Part shown: in pieces, positions 44,408 to 52,367 of the stretch | Layout of the letters: every line of letters starts with the position of its first letter | Position numbering within the stretch: the first letter of the stretch is position 1 | NCBI GenBank assembly: GCA_031423495.1 | Contig: JANPFP010000188.1 | Coordinates: 83,736 to 147,735, forward strand | DNA: 64,000 nucleotides | Direction of reading: 5' to 3' | From: JACPYM01 sp031423495 | Lineage (GTDB): Bacteria; Acidobacteriota; Blastocatellia; RBC074 | Translations under genes and position numbers: made by a program | The notes under the pieces: model-generated | What the model saw: the letters and a program-made list of their open reading frames with translations, nothing else | The model's database searches: none | Told to the model about the DNA's origin: nothing

Positions 44408-44413
44408 AAACTG
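44390..44413. repeat. Tandem AAACTGA repeat over the cmk stop
   Basis: Three and a half copies of the heptamer AAACTGA lie at 44390-44413. They cover the last codons and stop of cmk and end 5 bases before the ribE ATG. The same heptamer style is seen in other repeats of this window. Confidence 0.85.
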
Positions 44414-44417
44414 CTCA

Positions 44418-45056
44418 ATGTTTACAGGCATTGTCGAAGAAGTCGGTGCGATTCGTCGCCTGACCAATATCACCAACGGAGCGCGGCTCACCGTCGCGGC
44501 GCACATCGTCACGCAAGACGCCAAGCTCGGTGACAGCATCGCGGTCAATGGCGTATGCCTCACCGTCGTCGAAAAAACGTCTGACAGCTTTGCCGCTGAT
44601 TTGTCGGCTGAAACGCTCAAGCGCGCGAGCTTGCGGCAGGCGGCGGTGGGTACGCGCGTCAATCTCGAACGTGCGTTGTTGCCTACGACGCGATTGGGCG
44701 GACACATTATGCAAGGTCACGTAGACGGCGCGGGTCAGTTCATTCACGCGCAACCCATCGGCGAAGGCTGGACGGTGCGTATTGGTTTTCCGGCTGAACT
44801 CTCACGTTACATCGTTGAGAAAGGTTCGATTGCCGTGGATGGCATCAGCCTGACTGTGGCTGCGTTGAGTGAATCGTGGTTTGAGATCGCGGTGATTCCG
44901 CATACGTGGCAGATGACGAATTTGAGTTCGTTGGCGAGCGGCGCGGCGGTGAATCTGGAAGTGGACATCATTGCGAAATACGTTGAGAGGATGATGAACG
45001 CAGGCAAAGCAAACGCCGGATTAACGCTCGAACGGTTGGGCGAGTTGGGCTATTGA
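44418..45056 (+). CDS. ribE: Riboflavin synthase alpha subunit
   Basis: This 212-residue enzyme dismutates two lumazines to riboflavin. It has two tandem lumazine-binding barrels: FTGIVEEVGAIRRL with GDSIAVNGVCLTV (first) and GHIMQGHVDGAGQ with GSIAVDGISLTV (second). The length is normal. The gene is part of a riboflavin cluster: its stop abuts the next ATG, and the RibBA-like gene follows. No FMN riboswitch is recognisable upstream. Confidence 0.94.
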   Translation: MFTGIVEEVGAIRRLTNITNGARLTVAAHIVTQDAKLGDSIAVNGVCLTVVEKTSDSFAADLSAETLKRASLRQAAVGTRVNLERALLPTTRLGGHIMQGHVDGAGQFIHAQPIGEGWTVRIGFPAELSRYIVEKGSIAVDGISLTVAALSESWFEIAVIPHTWQMTNLSSLASGAAVNLEVDIIAKYVERMMNAGKANAGLTLERLGELGY

Positions 45057-45608
45057 ATGAGTAAGAAAATCATCGGTTTGCTGTTATTGGGCGCGGTGTT
45101 GGTGGCGGGCGGATTTTTCGCGCCTACGTTTTATCGTTGGTGGGATGGCCTTTCCAATCCGTGGGCTTATCCCAACTCAAATGGAGCTTCGCTGACTGGC
45201 AAGTGGAGCGGGCAACTTAACATCAGCGGACAGGCGAGTCGGCCTTTCAAACTCGAACTGCTGCGCGGTGAGATGGAAGGCCGCAAGCGTCAGATACGCT
45301 TTGCGCGGATGGGGCTTTTTGACGGTACGGCGCAAGTGTCCGATGAAATGGGCCGTGTTTTGAATTATGAAGTTTGGGGCAAGACCAACCGCAGCGGCTC
45401 GGATGTTACGATCAACTTTCGCCCCACCAATCGCCAGCCCGAATCGTTCAAGCAAGCGCAATGGACGCAACTGCGCGGCAGTTGGCAAGGCGCAACCTTA
45501 ACGTTGCAAGGCGCGGCTGACTTGGTGCTTTACACGACGACCGGGGCGGTCAGCACTTCAGAAGATGCGCCGCTTTCGTTGAGCGCCCAATTACAAAAAA
45601 CGCAGTAA
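45057..45608 (+). CDS. Hypothetical anchored beta-rich protein between ribE and the ribBA-like gene
   Basis: This 183-residue protein has an N-terminal span (KIIGLLLLGAVLVAGGFFA) and an exported beta-rich remainder (ASLTGKWSGQLNISGQ, ADLVLYTTTGAVS) that looks lipocalin-like only in a general way. I do not recognise a family. The ATG directly follows the ribE stop, and the stop is 7 bases before the next gene, so it belongs to the riboflavin transcript. A direct role in riboflavin synthesis is doubtful. Confidence 0.65.
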   Translation: MSKKIIGLLLLGAVLVAGGFFAPTFYRWWDGLSNPWAYPNSNGASLTGKWSGQLNISGQASRPFKLELLRGEMEGRKRQIRFARMGLFDGTAQVSDEMGRVLNYEVWGKTNRSGSDVTINFRPTNRQPESFKQAQWTQLRGSWQGATLTLQGAADLVLYTTTGAVSTSEDAPLSLSAQLQKTQ

Positions 45609-45615
45609 TCACCTC

Positions 45616-46761
45616 ATGCCTTTCGCACCTATCGAACAAGCCATTGCAGACATTCGCGCCGGACGCCTCGTTATCGTCGTGGATGACGAAGACCGCGAGA
45701 ACGAAGGCGATCTGGTTTGCGCGGCTGAAAAAGTTACGCCCGAAATTATCAACTTCATGGCGCGCGAAGGGCGCGGCTTGATCTGTTTGCCGCTGACCGA
45801 AGCGCGTTGTGACTTTCTCAATCTGCCGTTGCAGGTGTCGGAGCATGAAAACGCTTCGGGCTTCGGCACGGCGTTCACGGTTTCCATTGAAGCGCGTCAC
45901 GGCGTGACGACGGGCATCTCGGCGGCTGATCGCGCGGCGACGGTGCTGGCGGCGGTGAACCCAAAAGGAAAGCCCTCTGACATCGTACGCCCCGGCCATA
46001 TCTTCCCGCTGCGCGCGCGCAACGGCGGCGTGTTGATGCGCCCCGGCCAGACCGAAGCCAGCGTAGACCTGGCGCGCCTCGCCTCGCTCAATCCGTCAGG
46101 CGTCATCTGCGAAATCATGAATGACGACGGCACGATGGCGCGTTTGCCTGAACTCGAAAAATTTGCCGCCAAACACGATCTTAAAATTATCTCGGTCGCC
46201 GATCTGATTCGTTATCGAATGCAAAACGAAGTCTGCGTGCGCCGCGTCGCCGAAGCCGATGTGCCGACGATTCACGGTGAATTCAAAGCCATCGCGTTTG
46301 AAAATTTGTTAAACGGTGAAGTGCATCTGGCGATGGTGTTGGGCGAGATTGTACCCGATGATCTGACGGATGAACCGACGCTGGTCAGAGTGCATGCGCA
46401 ATCGGTGTTGAGTGATGTGTTCGGCAGTTTGCGCGACGATCACGGCGCGCAATTGCAGGCCGCGTTGCAACACATTCGCGCGGCAGGGCGCGGTGTCGTG
46501 CTTTATCTCAAACAGGAAACGCGCGGCGTGGGACTCGCTCGCCAGTTGCGCGATTACCGCGAACCCAGCGTGCAACGCGAAAGTGAAAAGAAAGAAAATT
46601 CAGACTCGATGAAAACCTTGCGCGATTACGGCACGGGTGCGCAAATCCTGCACGAGTTGGGCGTACGCAAACTCAAGCTGCTTTCCAACCGTCCGCCGAA
46701 ACTTTCTGCGCTCGAAGGCTTCGAACTCGAAATCGTCGGACACGTGCCGCTGACTTCATAA
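45616..46761 (+). CDS. ribB: RibBA-like protein with a degenerate GTP cyclohydrolase II domain (RibBX-like)
   Basis: This 381-residue two-domain protein has an N-terminal 3,4-dihydroxy-2-butanone 4-phosphate synthase domain that looks intact: VVDDEDRENEGDLVCAAE, MAREGRGLICLPL, HGVTTGISAADRA and RPGHIFPLRA. The C-terminal RibA domain keeps VYLKQETRGVGL-like sequence, read here as LYLKQETRGVGLARQLRDY. The zinc cysteines of active enzymes are replaced: Ser263, Asp274 and His276 stand where Cys, Cys and Cys are expected (VHAQSVLSDVFGSLRDDHG). GTP cyclohydrolase activity is therefore unlikely, as described for RibBX proteins. Another RibA is then needed elsewhere. Confidence 0.9.
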   Translation: MPFAPIEQAIADIRAGRLVIVVDDEDRENEGDLVCAAEKVTPEIINFMAREGRGLICLPLTEARCDFLNLPLQVSEHENASGFGTAFTVSIEARHGVTTGISAADRAATVLAAVNPKGKPSDIVRPGHIFPLRARNGGVLMRPGQTEASVDLARLASLNPSGVICEIMNDDGTMARLPELEKFAAKHDLKIISVADLIRYRMQNEVCVRRVAEADVPTIHGEFKAIAFENLLNGEVHLAMVLGEIVPDDLTDEPTLVRVHAQSVLSDVFGSLRDDHGAQLQAALQHIRAAGRGVVLYLKQETRGVGLARQLRDYREPSVQRESEKKENSDSMKTLRDYGTGAQILHELGVRKLKLLSNRPPKLSALEGFELEIVGHVPLTS

Positions 46762-47211
46762 TCAGTGCCGTTGCATCAGCCATACGCCCGCCAGCAACAG
46801 CAGCGCGCCGCTAATGCGCGTCGGCGTGATCGAACTTTGTGGCAAGCCCAGCCAGCCGTAATGATCAAGCAACAGCGCGCCAATCAATTGACCCGCTACG
46901 ATCACGGCTGAGAAGGTCGCTGAACCGATGCGCGGTACGACTAGCAGCGCAATCGTGACGAAAATCATGCCGACCACGCCGCCGCCCCACGCCCACCACG
47001 GCGCTTGCGCGACGCCGCGCCAGTTGCCCGGTTCGCCGCGCCAAATCGTAACGGCAGTGACGATCAATCCCATCAAGGCGCCTACGCTAAAATTAATCAT
47101 CGCGCTATACATCGGATTGACGACGAACTCGCGCATTTTGGCGTTCATCGCCGCTTGCGCGGGAATGATCGTCGCCGCCAACAGAGCCGCGATTAACCAG
47201 CCGATTTTCAT
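46762..47211 (-). CDS. DMT-family transporter, YdcZ (DUF606) type
   Basis: This 149-residue protein is read from ATG 47211 (GAGGAAC upstream) and has about five membrane spans. It begins WLIAALLAATIIPAQAAMNA and has the family features NPMYSAMINFSVGALMG and VAGQLIGALLLDHYGWLG. These are half-size drug/metabolite transporters that may pair as dimers. The substrate is unknown. The stop is next to the RibBX-like stop (convergent, adjacent). The longer upstream frame reads through the hairpin repeat and is rejected. Confidence 0.82.
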   Translation of the reverse strand: MKIGWLIAALLAATIIPAQAAMNAKMREFVVNPMYSAMINFSVGALMGLIVTAVTIWRGEPGNWRGVAQAPWWAWGGGVVGMIFVTIALLVVPRIGSATFSAVIVAGQLIGALLLDHYGWLGLPQSSITPTRISGALLLLAGVWLMQRH

Positions 47212-47229
47212 GGCACGTTCCTCATGCGA

Positions 47230-47301
47230 GTTCGTAGTCCCGCCTTCAGGCGGAATATCGTGATAGCGCGAGACATTCCGCCTGAAGGCGGGACTACGAA
47301 C
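47230..47301. repeat. GTAGTCCCGCC hairpin, copy 1
   Basis: Perfect 27-bp arms (47230-47256 and 47275-47301, core GTAGTCCCGCCTTCAGGCGG) enclose an 18-base loop. It lies between the YdcZ-like gene and the SDR gene upstream on the same strand. A second copy is at 48080-48152. Confidence 0.92.
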
Positions 47302-47308
47302 ACAGTAT

Positions 47309-48055
47309 TTATTGCGCCGTCCAGCCGCCATCAATGGCGAGCGTTTCGCCGGTGATGAATGACGCTTTGTCAGAACACAAAAACACGACAGCTTCGGCGA
47401 TTTCTTCGGGTTTGCCGATGCGGCCAATCGGATGCAGCGAAGCCATCATCTTTTGTTGTTCATCGGTCGTGGCGAACGCGGTGAACATCCGCGTTTCAAT
47501 CGCGGCGGGCGCTACGGCATTGACGCGAATGCCTTTCTTCGCCACTTCGAGCGCGGTCGCCTTCGTTAATCCGATGACCGCGTGTTTGCTGGCGACATAA
47601 ATGCCCATGCCCGCCATGCCGCCCAACCCTGCCACCGAAGCGTTATTCACAATGGCTCCGCCGCCATTCGCCAGCATCGCGGCGATTTCGTATTTTTGCG
47701 AAAGCCATACGCCCTTGACGTTGGTGTTCATCACCAGATCGAAAGTCGCTTCGGTTTGCTCGCGCGTCGGTGTTGGCGCGTGTTCAATGCCCGCGTTGTT
47801 AAAGGCGTAATCCAACCGCCCAAATTTTGCGATGGTTAGTTCGACCATCGCTTTGACTTCGGCATCCTGAGCGATGTCGGTCTTGATGAAAATTGCTTCG
47901 CCGCCTAACGCTTTGATTTCGGCGACGACTTCGTTGCCTTCTTTTTCGCGACGACCGCTGAGGGCGACCTTCGCGCCTTCACGCGCAAAGGCCAACGCCG
48001 TAACGCGTCCGATGCCTGCCGTACCGCCTGTGATTAACGCTACTTTGCCTTTCAT
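47309..48055 (-). CDS. Short-chain dehydrogenase/reductase
   Basis: This 248-residue SDR starts at ATG 48055 behind CAGGAGG. The NAD(P) loop is ITGGTAGIGRV, NNAGIEHAP is in place, and the active-site Tyr-Lys pair reads YVASKHAVIG. Arg in the ALSGRREKEG region suggests NADP preference. The C-terminus (VFLCSDKASFITGETLAIDGG) is the classical SDR ending. The substrate is unknown. It is one of two SDR genes in a row, separated by a hairpin repeat. Confidence 0.9.
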   Translation of the reverse strand: MKGKVALITGGTAGIGRVTALAFAREGAKVALSGRREKEGNEVVAEIKALGGEAIFIKTDIAQDAEVKAMVELTIAKFGRLDYAFNNAGIEHAPTPTREQTEATFDLVMNTNVKGVWLSQKYEIAAMLANGGGAIVNNASVAGLGGMAGMGIYVASKHAVIGLTKATALEVAKKGIRVNAVAPAAIETRMFTAFATTDEQQKMMASLHPIGRIGKPEEIAEAVVFLCSDKASFITGETLAIDGGWTAQ

Positions 48056-48079
48056 GTTTTTTCCTCCTGATTGAAAAAA

Positions 48080-48152
48080 GCATGTAGTCCCGCTTTCAGG
48101 CGGAATGTCGTGATAGTGCACGACATTCCGCCTGGAAGGCGGGACTACATGC
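48080..48152. repeat. GTAGTCCCGCC hairpin, copy 2
   Basis: Arms at 48080-48112 and 48119-48152 match except for one small bulge, with a 6-base loop. It shares the GTAGTCCCGC...AGGCGGAATGTCGTG core with copy 1 at 47230 and again lies between co-oriented genes. Confidence 0.92.
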
Positions 48153-48155
48153 GGT

Positions 48156-48890
48156 TTACCACGGCAACGCTTCGCCCATGTGAATGTAAGCACCCGTCGG
48201 GCCGTCTTCGCCTAAGGTAGCCAGTGCCACCGAAGTCTTTGCGCCGTCCACCAATTCCATCGGAGCTTCAGCGCCGCCCATATCGGTTTTGACCCAACCG
48301 GGATGCGCCGCATTCACTTTGATGTTGGTGTCTTTGAGTTCAACCGCCAGATGCACGGTGAACATATTCAACGCCGCTTTCGACGCGTTATAAGAAGTGT
48401 GCGTCGGTACGCTCGGCCCAATCGGCGAATTAGGATCGCTGTTCAACGCCAACGAAGCGAGGATGCTGGTCAAGTTGACGATGCGTCCGGCGTCGCTTTT
48501 TTTGACGAGCGGCAACAGCGTTTGTGTGAGTTCGACCACGGCGAAAACGTTCGTCTCAAACGTAGCGCGCCAGCTTGCCAACGGTGACGCCGAAACGGCG
48601 ACGCCGTAATCCATCAACACGCCTGCGTTGTTGATGAGGATGTCGAGCTTGCCGAATTTATCGCCGATGAACTTGGCCGCGTTGGTGAACGTCGCCGTGT
48701 CGCTCATATCCAAGTGCAAGAACTGTGCGTCTACGCCTTCGGCTTGCAAGGTCTTGACGGCTTCAGCGCCTCGCTTTTCGTCACGCGCACCGACCAAAAT
48801 CGTCACGTCCTGTTTGCCCAATTGCCGCGCTGTTTCAAGTCCGATGCCTTTGTTGGCTCCGGTAATCAATGCCACTTTTTTCGTACTCAT
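48156..48890 (-). CDS. Short-chain dehydrogenase/reductase, carbonyl-reductase-like
   Basis: This 244-residue SDR starts at ATG 48890 behind AAGGAGA. It has ITGANKGIGLETARQLG, INNAGVLMDYG, and active-site YNASKAALNMF preceded by a Ser in the LTSILASL region. The NKGIGLE form and HPGWVKTDMGG ending resemble plant and bacterial carbonyl-reductase-like SDRs. The substrate is unknown. It lies between an SDR gene and a zinc-free oxidoreductase gene on the same strand, an apparent redox cluster. Confidence 0.9.
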   Translation of the reverse strand: MSTKKVALITGANKGIGLETARQLGKQDVTILVGARDEKRGAEAVKTLQAEGVDAQFLHLDMSDTATFTNAAKFIGDKFGKLDILINNAGVLMDYGVAVSASPLASWRATFETNVFAVVELTQTLLPLVKKSDAGRIVNLTSILASLALNSDPNSPIGPSVPTHTSYNASKAALNMFTVHLAVELKDTNIKVNAAHPGWVKTDMGGAEAPMELVDGAKTSVALATLGEDGPTGAYIHMGEALPW

Positions 48891-48935
48891 AAGTTCTCCT
48901 TCTCTCTGTTAAATGAATGAATTGATGGCGTAGCG

Positions 48936-49862
48936 TTACGCCATCGTTAGGATGATCTTGCCGCGCGTACGTCCGGTTTGACTGAGTTCGTGCGCCTTCG
49001 CAATCTCAGCCAACGGCAACACAGTCTCGATGATGGGTTTCACTTTGCCCGCCTCAATCAACGCTGTTAGTTGATCGAATTGCGCGCGGTCAGGGCGCAT
49101 CCCAACCATCTGTCCGTTCAAACCGTGCGCCGCGAGTTGTTCGGCGTTGGGCGGTTGCGCCGCCGACACCAGCCAGCCGCCGCGTTTTAGCACGCCATAA
49201 GAACGCGCTTGCGTGTCGCCGCCCATCAAATCAAAAACCATGTCAGCGTCTTTGACTACGTCTTCGAATTTGGTCGTCGCGTAATCAATCACTTCGTCTG
49301 CGCCCAAGCCTTTCACGAATTCAGCGTTGCGCGCCGAAGCCGTGCCAATCACATAAGCGCCGCGTGCTTTGGCGAGTTGCACGGCCATTGAGCCTACGCC
49401 ACCCGCCGCCGCGTGTATCAAAACTTTTTGCCCTGCGCTCAAGCCCGCCGTGTCAAAGGCTTGCCACGCGGTGAGCGCGGCGACGCCGAGTGAAGCCGCT
49501 TCGACAAAATTCAACGACGACGGTTTCGCCGCATAATCATTCGCCGCCGCGATCAGGTATTCGGCATAAGAACCGCCGCGCACGACAGAAATGGAACCGT
49601 AAACTTCGTCGCCGACTTTTACGTCAGTCACGTCAGCGCCCACTGCCGCGACGACGCCCGCGAAATCTTCGCCCAGCGGAATCGGAAAGCTCTGATTGAA
49701 AACGGCCTGCAAATAACCCGCGCGAACTTTCCAATCCACCGGGTTGACGCTGGCGGCGGCGACTTTGACCAACACTTCGCCCGCTTGCGGCGTGGGTGTT
49801 TCGACTTCATCAATTTGTAAAACCTCTGGTCCGCCAAAGGCGTGAATGCGCACTGCTTTCAT
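48936..49862 (-). CDS. NADP-dependent quinone oxidoreductase-like MDR protein
   Basis: This 308-residue medium-chain reductase starts at ATG 49862. It has MKAVRIHAFGGPEVLQ at the N-terminus, a GroES-like domain (VKVAAASVNPVDWKVRAG), and a Rossmann part with VLIHAAAGGVGSMAVQLAK and a following VIGTAS. There are no zinc ligands, as in the zeta-crystallin/quinone oxidoreductase group. It would reduce quinones or enals with NADPH. It belongs with the two SDR genes downstream and the divergent aldo-keto reductase. Confidence 0.9.
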   Translation of the reverse strand: MKAVRIHAFGGPEVLQIDEVETPTPQAGEVLVKVAAASVNPVDWKVRAGYLQAVFNQSFPIPLGEDFAGVVAAVGADVTDVKVGDEVYGSISVVRGGSYAEYLIAAANDYAAKPSSLNFVEAASLGVAALTAWQAFDTAGLSAGQKVLIHAAAGGVGSMAVQLAKARGAYVIGTASARNAEFVKGLGADEVIDYATTKFEDVVKDADMVFDLMGGDTQARSYGVLKRGGWLVSAAQPPNAEQLAAHGLNGQMVGMRPDRAQFDQLTALIEAGKVKPIIETVLPLAEIAKAHELSQTGRTRGKIILTMA

Positions 49863-49971
49863 TTTTGTCCTCCTGCTTTTATCGTTTTCTCGCGGCGGTT
49901 GATTTGAGCGATGAGGTTTATCAACCGTTCGACAAACAAACATCGAAACGAAATTTTTTCAAGGGGAGCAA

Positions 49972-50958
49972 ATGGAACAACGCAAGTTGGGGCAGCAAGG
50001 GCTGACGGTTTCAAGTCTGGGACTGGGCTGTATGGGAATGAGTTGGGCGTATGGCGCGGCGGACGAAACCGAATCCATCGCCGTCTTGCACGAAGCGCTC
50101 GAACGCGGGTTGAATTTTTTCGACACGGCGGAAATGTACGGGCCGTATGAAAATGAGAAGCTGCTGGGCAAAGCGTTTAAGGGTAAGCGCGATCAGGTCA
50201 TTCTCGCCACCAAGTTCGGCTTCAATATCGTTGACGGCAAAGTCACAGGCACAAACAGCCGCCCTGAAAACGTCAAAGCGGTGGCTGATGCTTCGTTGCA
50301 ACGGCTGGGCATTGATTGCATTGATCTGTTTTATCAGCACCGCGCCGACCCCAACGTACCTATCGAAGACACCGTTGGCGCGCTGGCCGAACTCGTCACG
50401 GCGGGCAAGGTGCGCTATCTCGGTTTGTCAGAAACGAGCGGTGAAATGATCCGTCGCGCGCACGCGGTGCATCCGATCAGTGCGTTGCAATATGAATACT
50501 CGCTGTGGGAACGCGAAGCCGAACGCGACATTCTGCCTGTCGCGCGCGAACTCGGCATTGGCTTCGTGCCGTTCTCTCCGTTGGGGCGCGGCTTTCTGAC
50601 GGGGCAATACACCAGCCTCGACGATTTTGAAGCAGGCGATTGGCGGCGCACCAACTCGCCGCGCTTCAACGACGACAACCTTGCGCACAACCTGAAACTC
50701 GTCGAAGCCGTCAAGGAACTCGCCGCGCAAAAAAACATCAAGGCCAGTCAACTCGCGCTCGCCTGGGTGTTGCATCAAGGCGCAGACATCGTGCCGATTC
50801 CGGGTACGAAACGCTTGGCTTATTTGCGCGAAAACCTCGCGGCAGCAGACGTGAAATTATCTGCCGATGATTTAGCTTGGCTCAACGAACGATTGCCGGT
50901 GGGTGCGGCAGCCGGTGATCGCTACTTGCCGGGCCAGATGAAGATGATTCAACGTTGA
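49972..50958 (+). CDS. Aldo/keto reductase
   Basis: This 328-residue TIM-barrel reductase has an AAGGGGAG site before ATG 49972. It has the family tetrad: Asp and Tyr in FFDTAEMYGPYENEK, Lys in VILATKFGF and His in DLFYQHRADP. The C-terminus IKASQLALAWVLHQGADIVPIPGTK (core ALAWVLHQG, IPGTK) is the NADP-binding end of the AKR11/YghZ-like group. The substrate is unknown. It diverges from the quinone-oxidoreductase gene, so a shared control region of about 110 bases is likely. Confidence 0.92.
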   Translation: MEQRKLGQQGLTVSSLGLGCMGMSWAYGAADETESIAVLHEALERGLNFFDTAEMYGPYENEKLLGKAFKGKRDQVILATKFGFNIVDGKVTGTNSRPENVKAVADASLQRLGIDCIDLFYQHRADPNVPIEDTVGALAELVTAGKVRYLGLSETSGEMIRRAHAVHPISALQYEYSLWEREAERDILPVARELGIGFVPFSPLGRGFLTGQYTSLDDFEAGDWRRTNSPRFNDDNLAHNLKLVEAVKELAAQKNIKASQLALAWVLHQGADIVPIPGTKRLAYLRENLAAADVKLSADDLAWLNERLPVGAAAGDRYLPGQMKMIQR

Positions 50959-50963
50959 TGAGG

Positions 50964-51098
50964 GAGCGCGCTCGTCACGAGCGCCATAAACAAAAGCCGC
51001 GCAGCGTTCCTTTGGCTCAGTGTCTCGCAATGCGAAAACCGAGAAGAAGGAACGCTGCGCGGCTTTTGTTTATTTTGCGTTCGCGACGAACGCGTTCC
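50964..51098. repeat. Long hairpin between convergent genes, 27-bp perfect core
   Basis: The core arms ATAAACAAAAGCCGCGCAGC... (50986-51012) and 51047-51073 are perfect 27-bp complements with a 34-base loop. Outer arms of about 25 bases (from GAGGGAGCGCG) pair with five mismatches. It lies between the convergent aldo-keto reductase and LD-carboxypeptidase genes and could be a strong bidirectional terminator. Confidence 0.9.
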
Positions 51099-51099
51099 C

Positions 51100-52134
51100 T
51101 CAACTCAACGCGCTTTCTTTTAGTTCCAAAGTTCCGGCTTCTGCATCCAGTGTCGCCATCACACCCAACGGCAGCGTCAATTGATCGTCGGTGTGTCCGA
51201 TGGTCAGTCCCGCCAGTACGGGAATTTTCAATTCGCCCAAAATCGCGTCTACTGATTCGCCCAACGAAAAGCCCGCCGCGACGAACGGTTTGTAATCGCC
51301 CGCGCCGCAATCGGCGCATTCGCCGAAGACGATGCCTGCCGCCTGTTGCAGCTTTCCCGCCAGCCGCAATTGCGTGAGCATTCGATCAATGCGGTAAGGC
51401 GCTTCGCCTACGTCTTCGAGAAACAAAATCGCGCCGCGCGTATCGGGTTCGTAAGGCGTACCCATCAACGTCGAGATCAACGTCAGATTGCCGCCAATCA
51501 AACGTCCCGTGGCCTTGCCCGGCCTCACCGCGCGCAGCGTATGTTCAGGCCGCAGCTTGTTTGATTCCGTCGGATTGGTCAGCACGCCCAATGGCTTGGC
51601 TTCGGTCACGGCGGCGACGAAATGCTTTTGCGTGTAATCGGTGAAAGCCGAAACGGGTACGGGCGAATGAAAGGTGATGAGGCCGGTGTTTTTGTGAATC
51701 GCCAGATGCAACGCCGTGATGTCGCTGTAACCCGCAAAGATTTTCGGGTTGCGCGCGATCAAGTCGTAATCAATTTTGTCGAGCAAGTGTTGCGCGCCAT
51801 AACCGCCACGTACGCAAAACACGGCTTTGACTTCGGGGTCGCGGAACATCGCGTGCAAGTCGTCGAGACGTTCGTTGACGGGGTTGCCGAAATAGCCAGA
51901 CTTTTTGCCTACGGACTTGCCCCACTTCGCGCGCCAGCCGAAATGCTTGATCGTGCGCTCGGCTTTAGCTAATACGTCGGGGTCTGAGGTGAAAGTGGCG
52001 GGCGTAATCAGTCCGACCGTATCGCCCGGTTGCAAGCGGCGCGGACGAATCAGTGGTTTGGTTTGTGCAGTAGCGGTTGAAGCCAAGAGCGGCGCGGTCA
52101 TTGCTCCGGCAAGAAAGTTTCGGCGTGTGAACAT
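51100..52134 (-). CDS. ldcA: LD-carboxypeptidase (peptidase S66), Tat-exported
   Basis: This 344-residue serine peptidase trims the terminal D-alanine from muropeptides in peptidoglycan recycling or remodelling. The N-terminus carries a twin-arginine-type signal (FTRRNFLAGAMTAPLL...ATAQ), so export in folded form is likely, unlike cytoplasmic LdcA. The nucleophile Ser137 is in FAGYSDITALHLA. CVRGGYGAQHLL and AGLTIGHTDDQLTLPLG (catalytic His) also match. It is convergent with the aldo-keto reductase and diverges from the sulfatase gene. Confidence 0.9.
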   Translation of the reverse strand: MFTRRNFLAGAMTAPLLASTATAQTKPLIRPRRLQPGDTVGLITPATFTSDPDVLAKAERTIKHFGWRAKWGKSVGKKSGYFGNPVNERLDDLHAMFRDPEVKAVFCVRGGYGAQHLLDKIDYDLIARNPKIFAGYSDITALHLAIHKNTGLITFHSPVPVSAFTDYTQKHFVAAVTEAKPLGVLTNPTESNKLRPEHTLRAVRPGKATGRLIGGNLTLISTLMGTPYEPDTRGAILFLEDVGEAPYRIDRMLTQLRLAGKLQQAAGIVFGECADCGAGDYKPFVAAGFSLGESVDAILGELKIPVLAGLTIGHTDDQLTLPLGVMATLDAEAGTLELKESALS

Positions 52135-52157
52135 TGGTGAATCCTTTTGGGGTTAAA

Positions 52158-52295
52158 GTACAACAACCTTTCCAGGTTGTTGCTGTCTCCGCGATAAATC
52201 GCCTGAGGGAGACCGCAGCAACCTTTCAAGATTGTTTCTGTCTCCGCAATAAATCGCCTGAGAGAGACCGCAGCAACCTGGAAAGGTTGCTGTAC
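52158..52295. repeat. Compound repeat: two 53-base units in a 19-bp hairpin
   Basis: Two units (about 52175-52227 and 52229-52281), each with CTGTCTCCGC...ATAAATCGCCTGAG and AGACCGCAGCAACCT, stand in tandem. They are enclosed by outer arms GTACAACAACCTTTCCAGG (52158-52176) and its complement (52277-52295, one mismatch). It fills the leader between the divergent LD-carboxypeptidase and sulfatase genes. Confidence 0.88.
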
Positions 52296-52367
52296 CTTAT
52301 TTTGACTTGGCGAATTTTCTGCGCCAGATTGCGCGCGCAGTTCATCTCAAAACTACAAGGGAATCTT

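Noticed and set aside
44408..44417. FMN riboswitch upstream of ribE
   Set aside because: Only 10 bases separate cmk and ribE, and these are repeat-derived; no aptamer can fit.
51100..52134. LD-carboxypeptidase with a lost nucleophile (GGYGA block)
   Set aside because: The catalytic Ser is in the downstream GYSDIT block, which is intact; the Ala in GGYGAQ is not the nucleophile.
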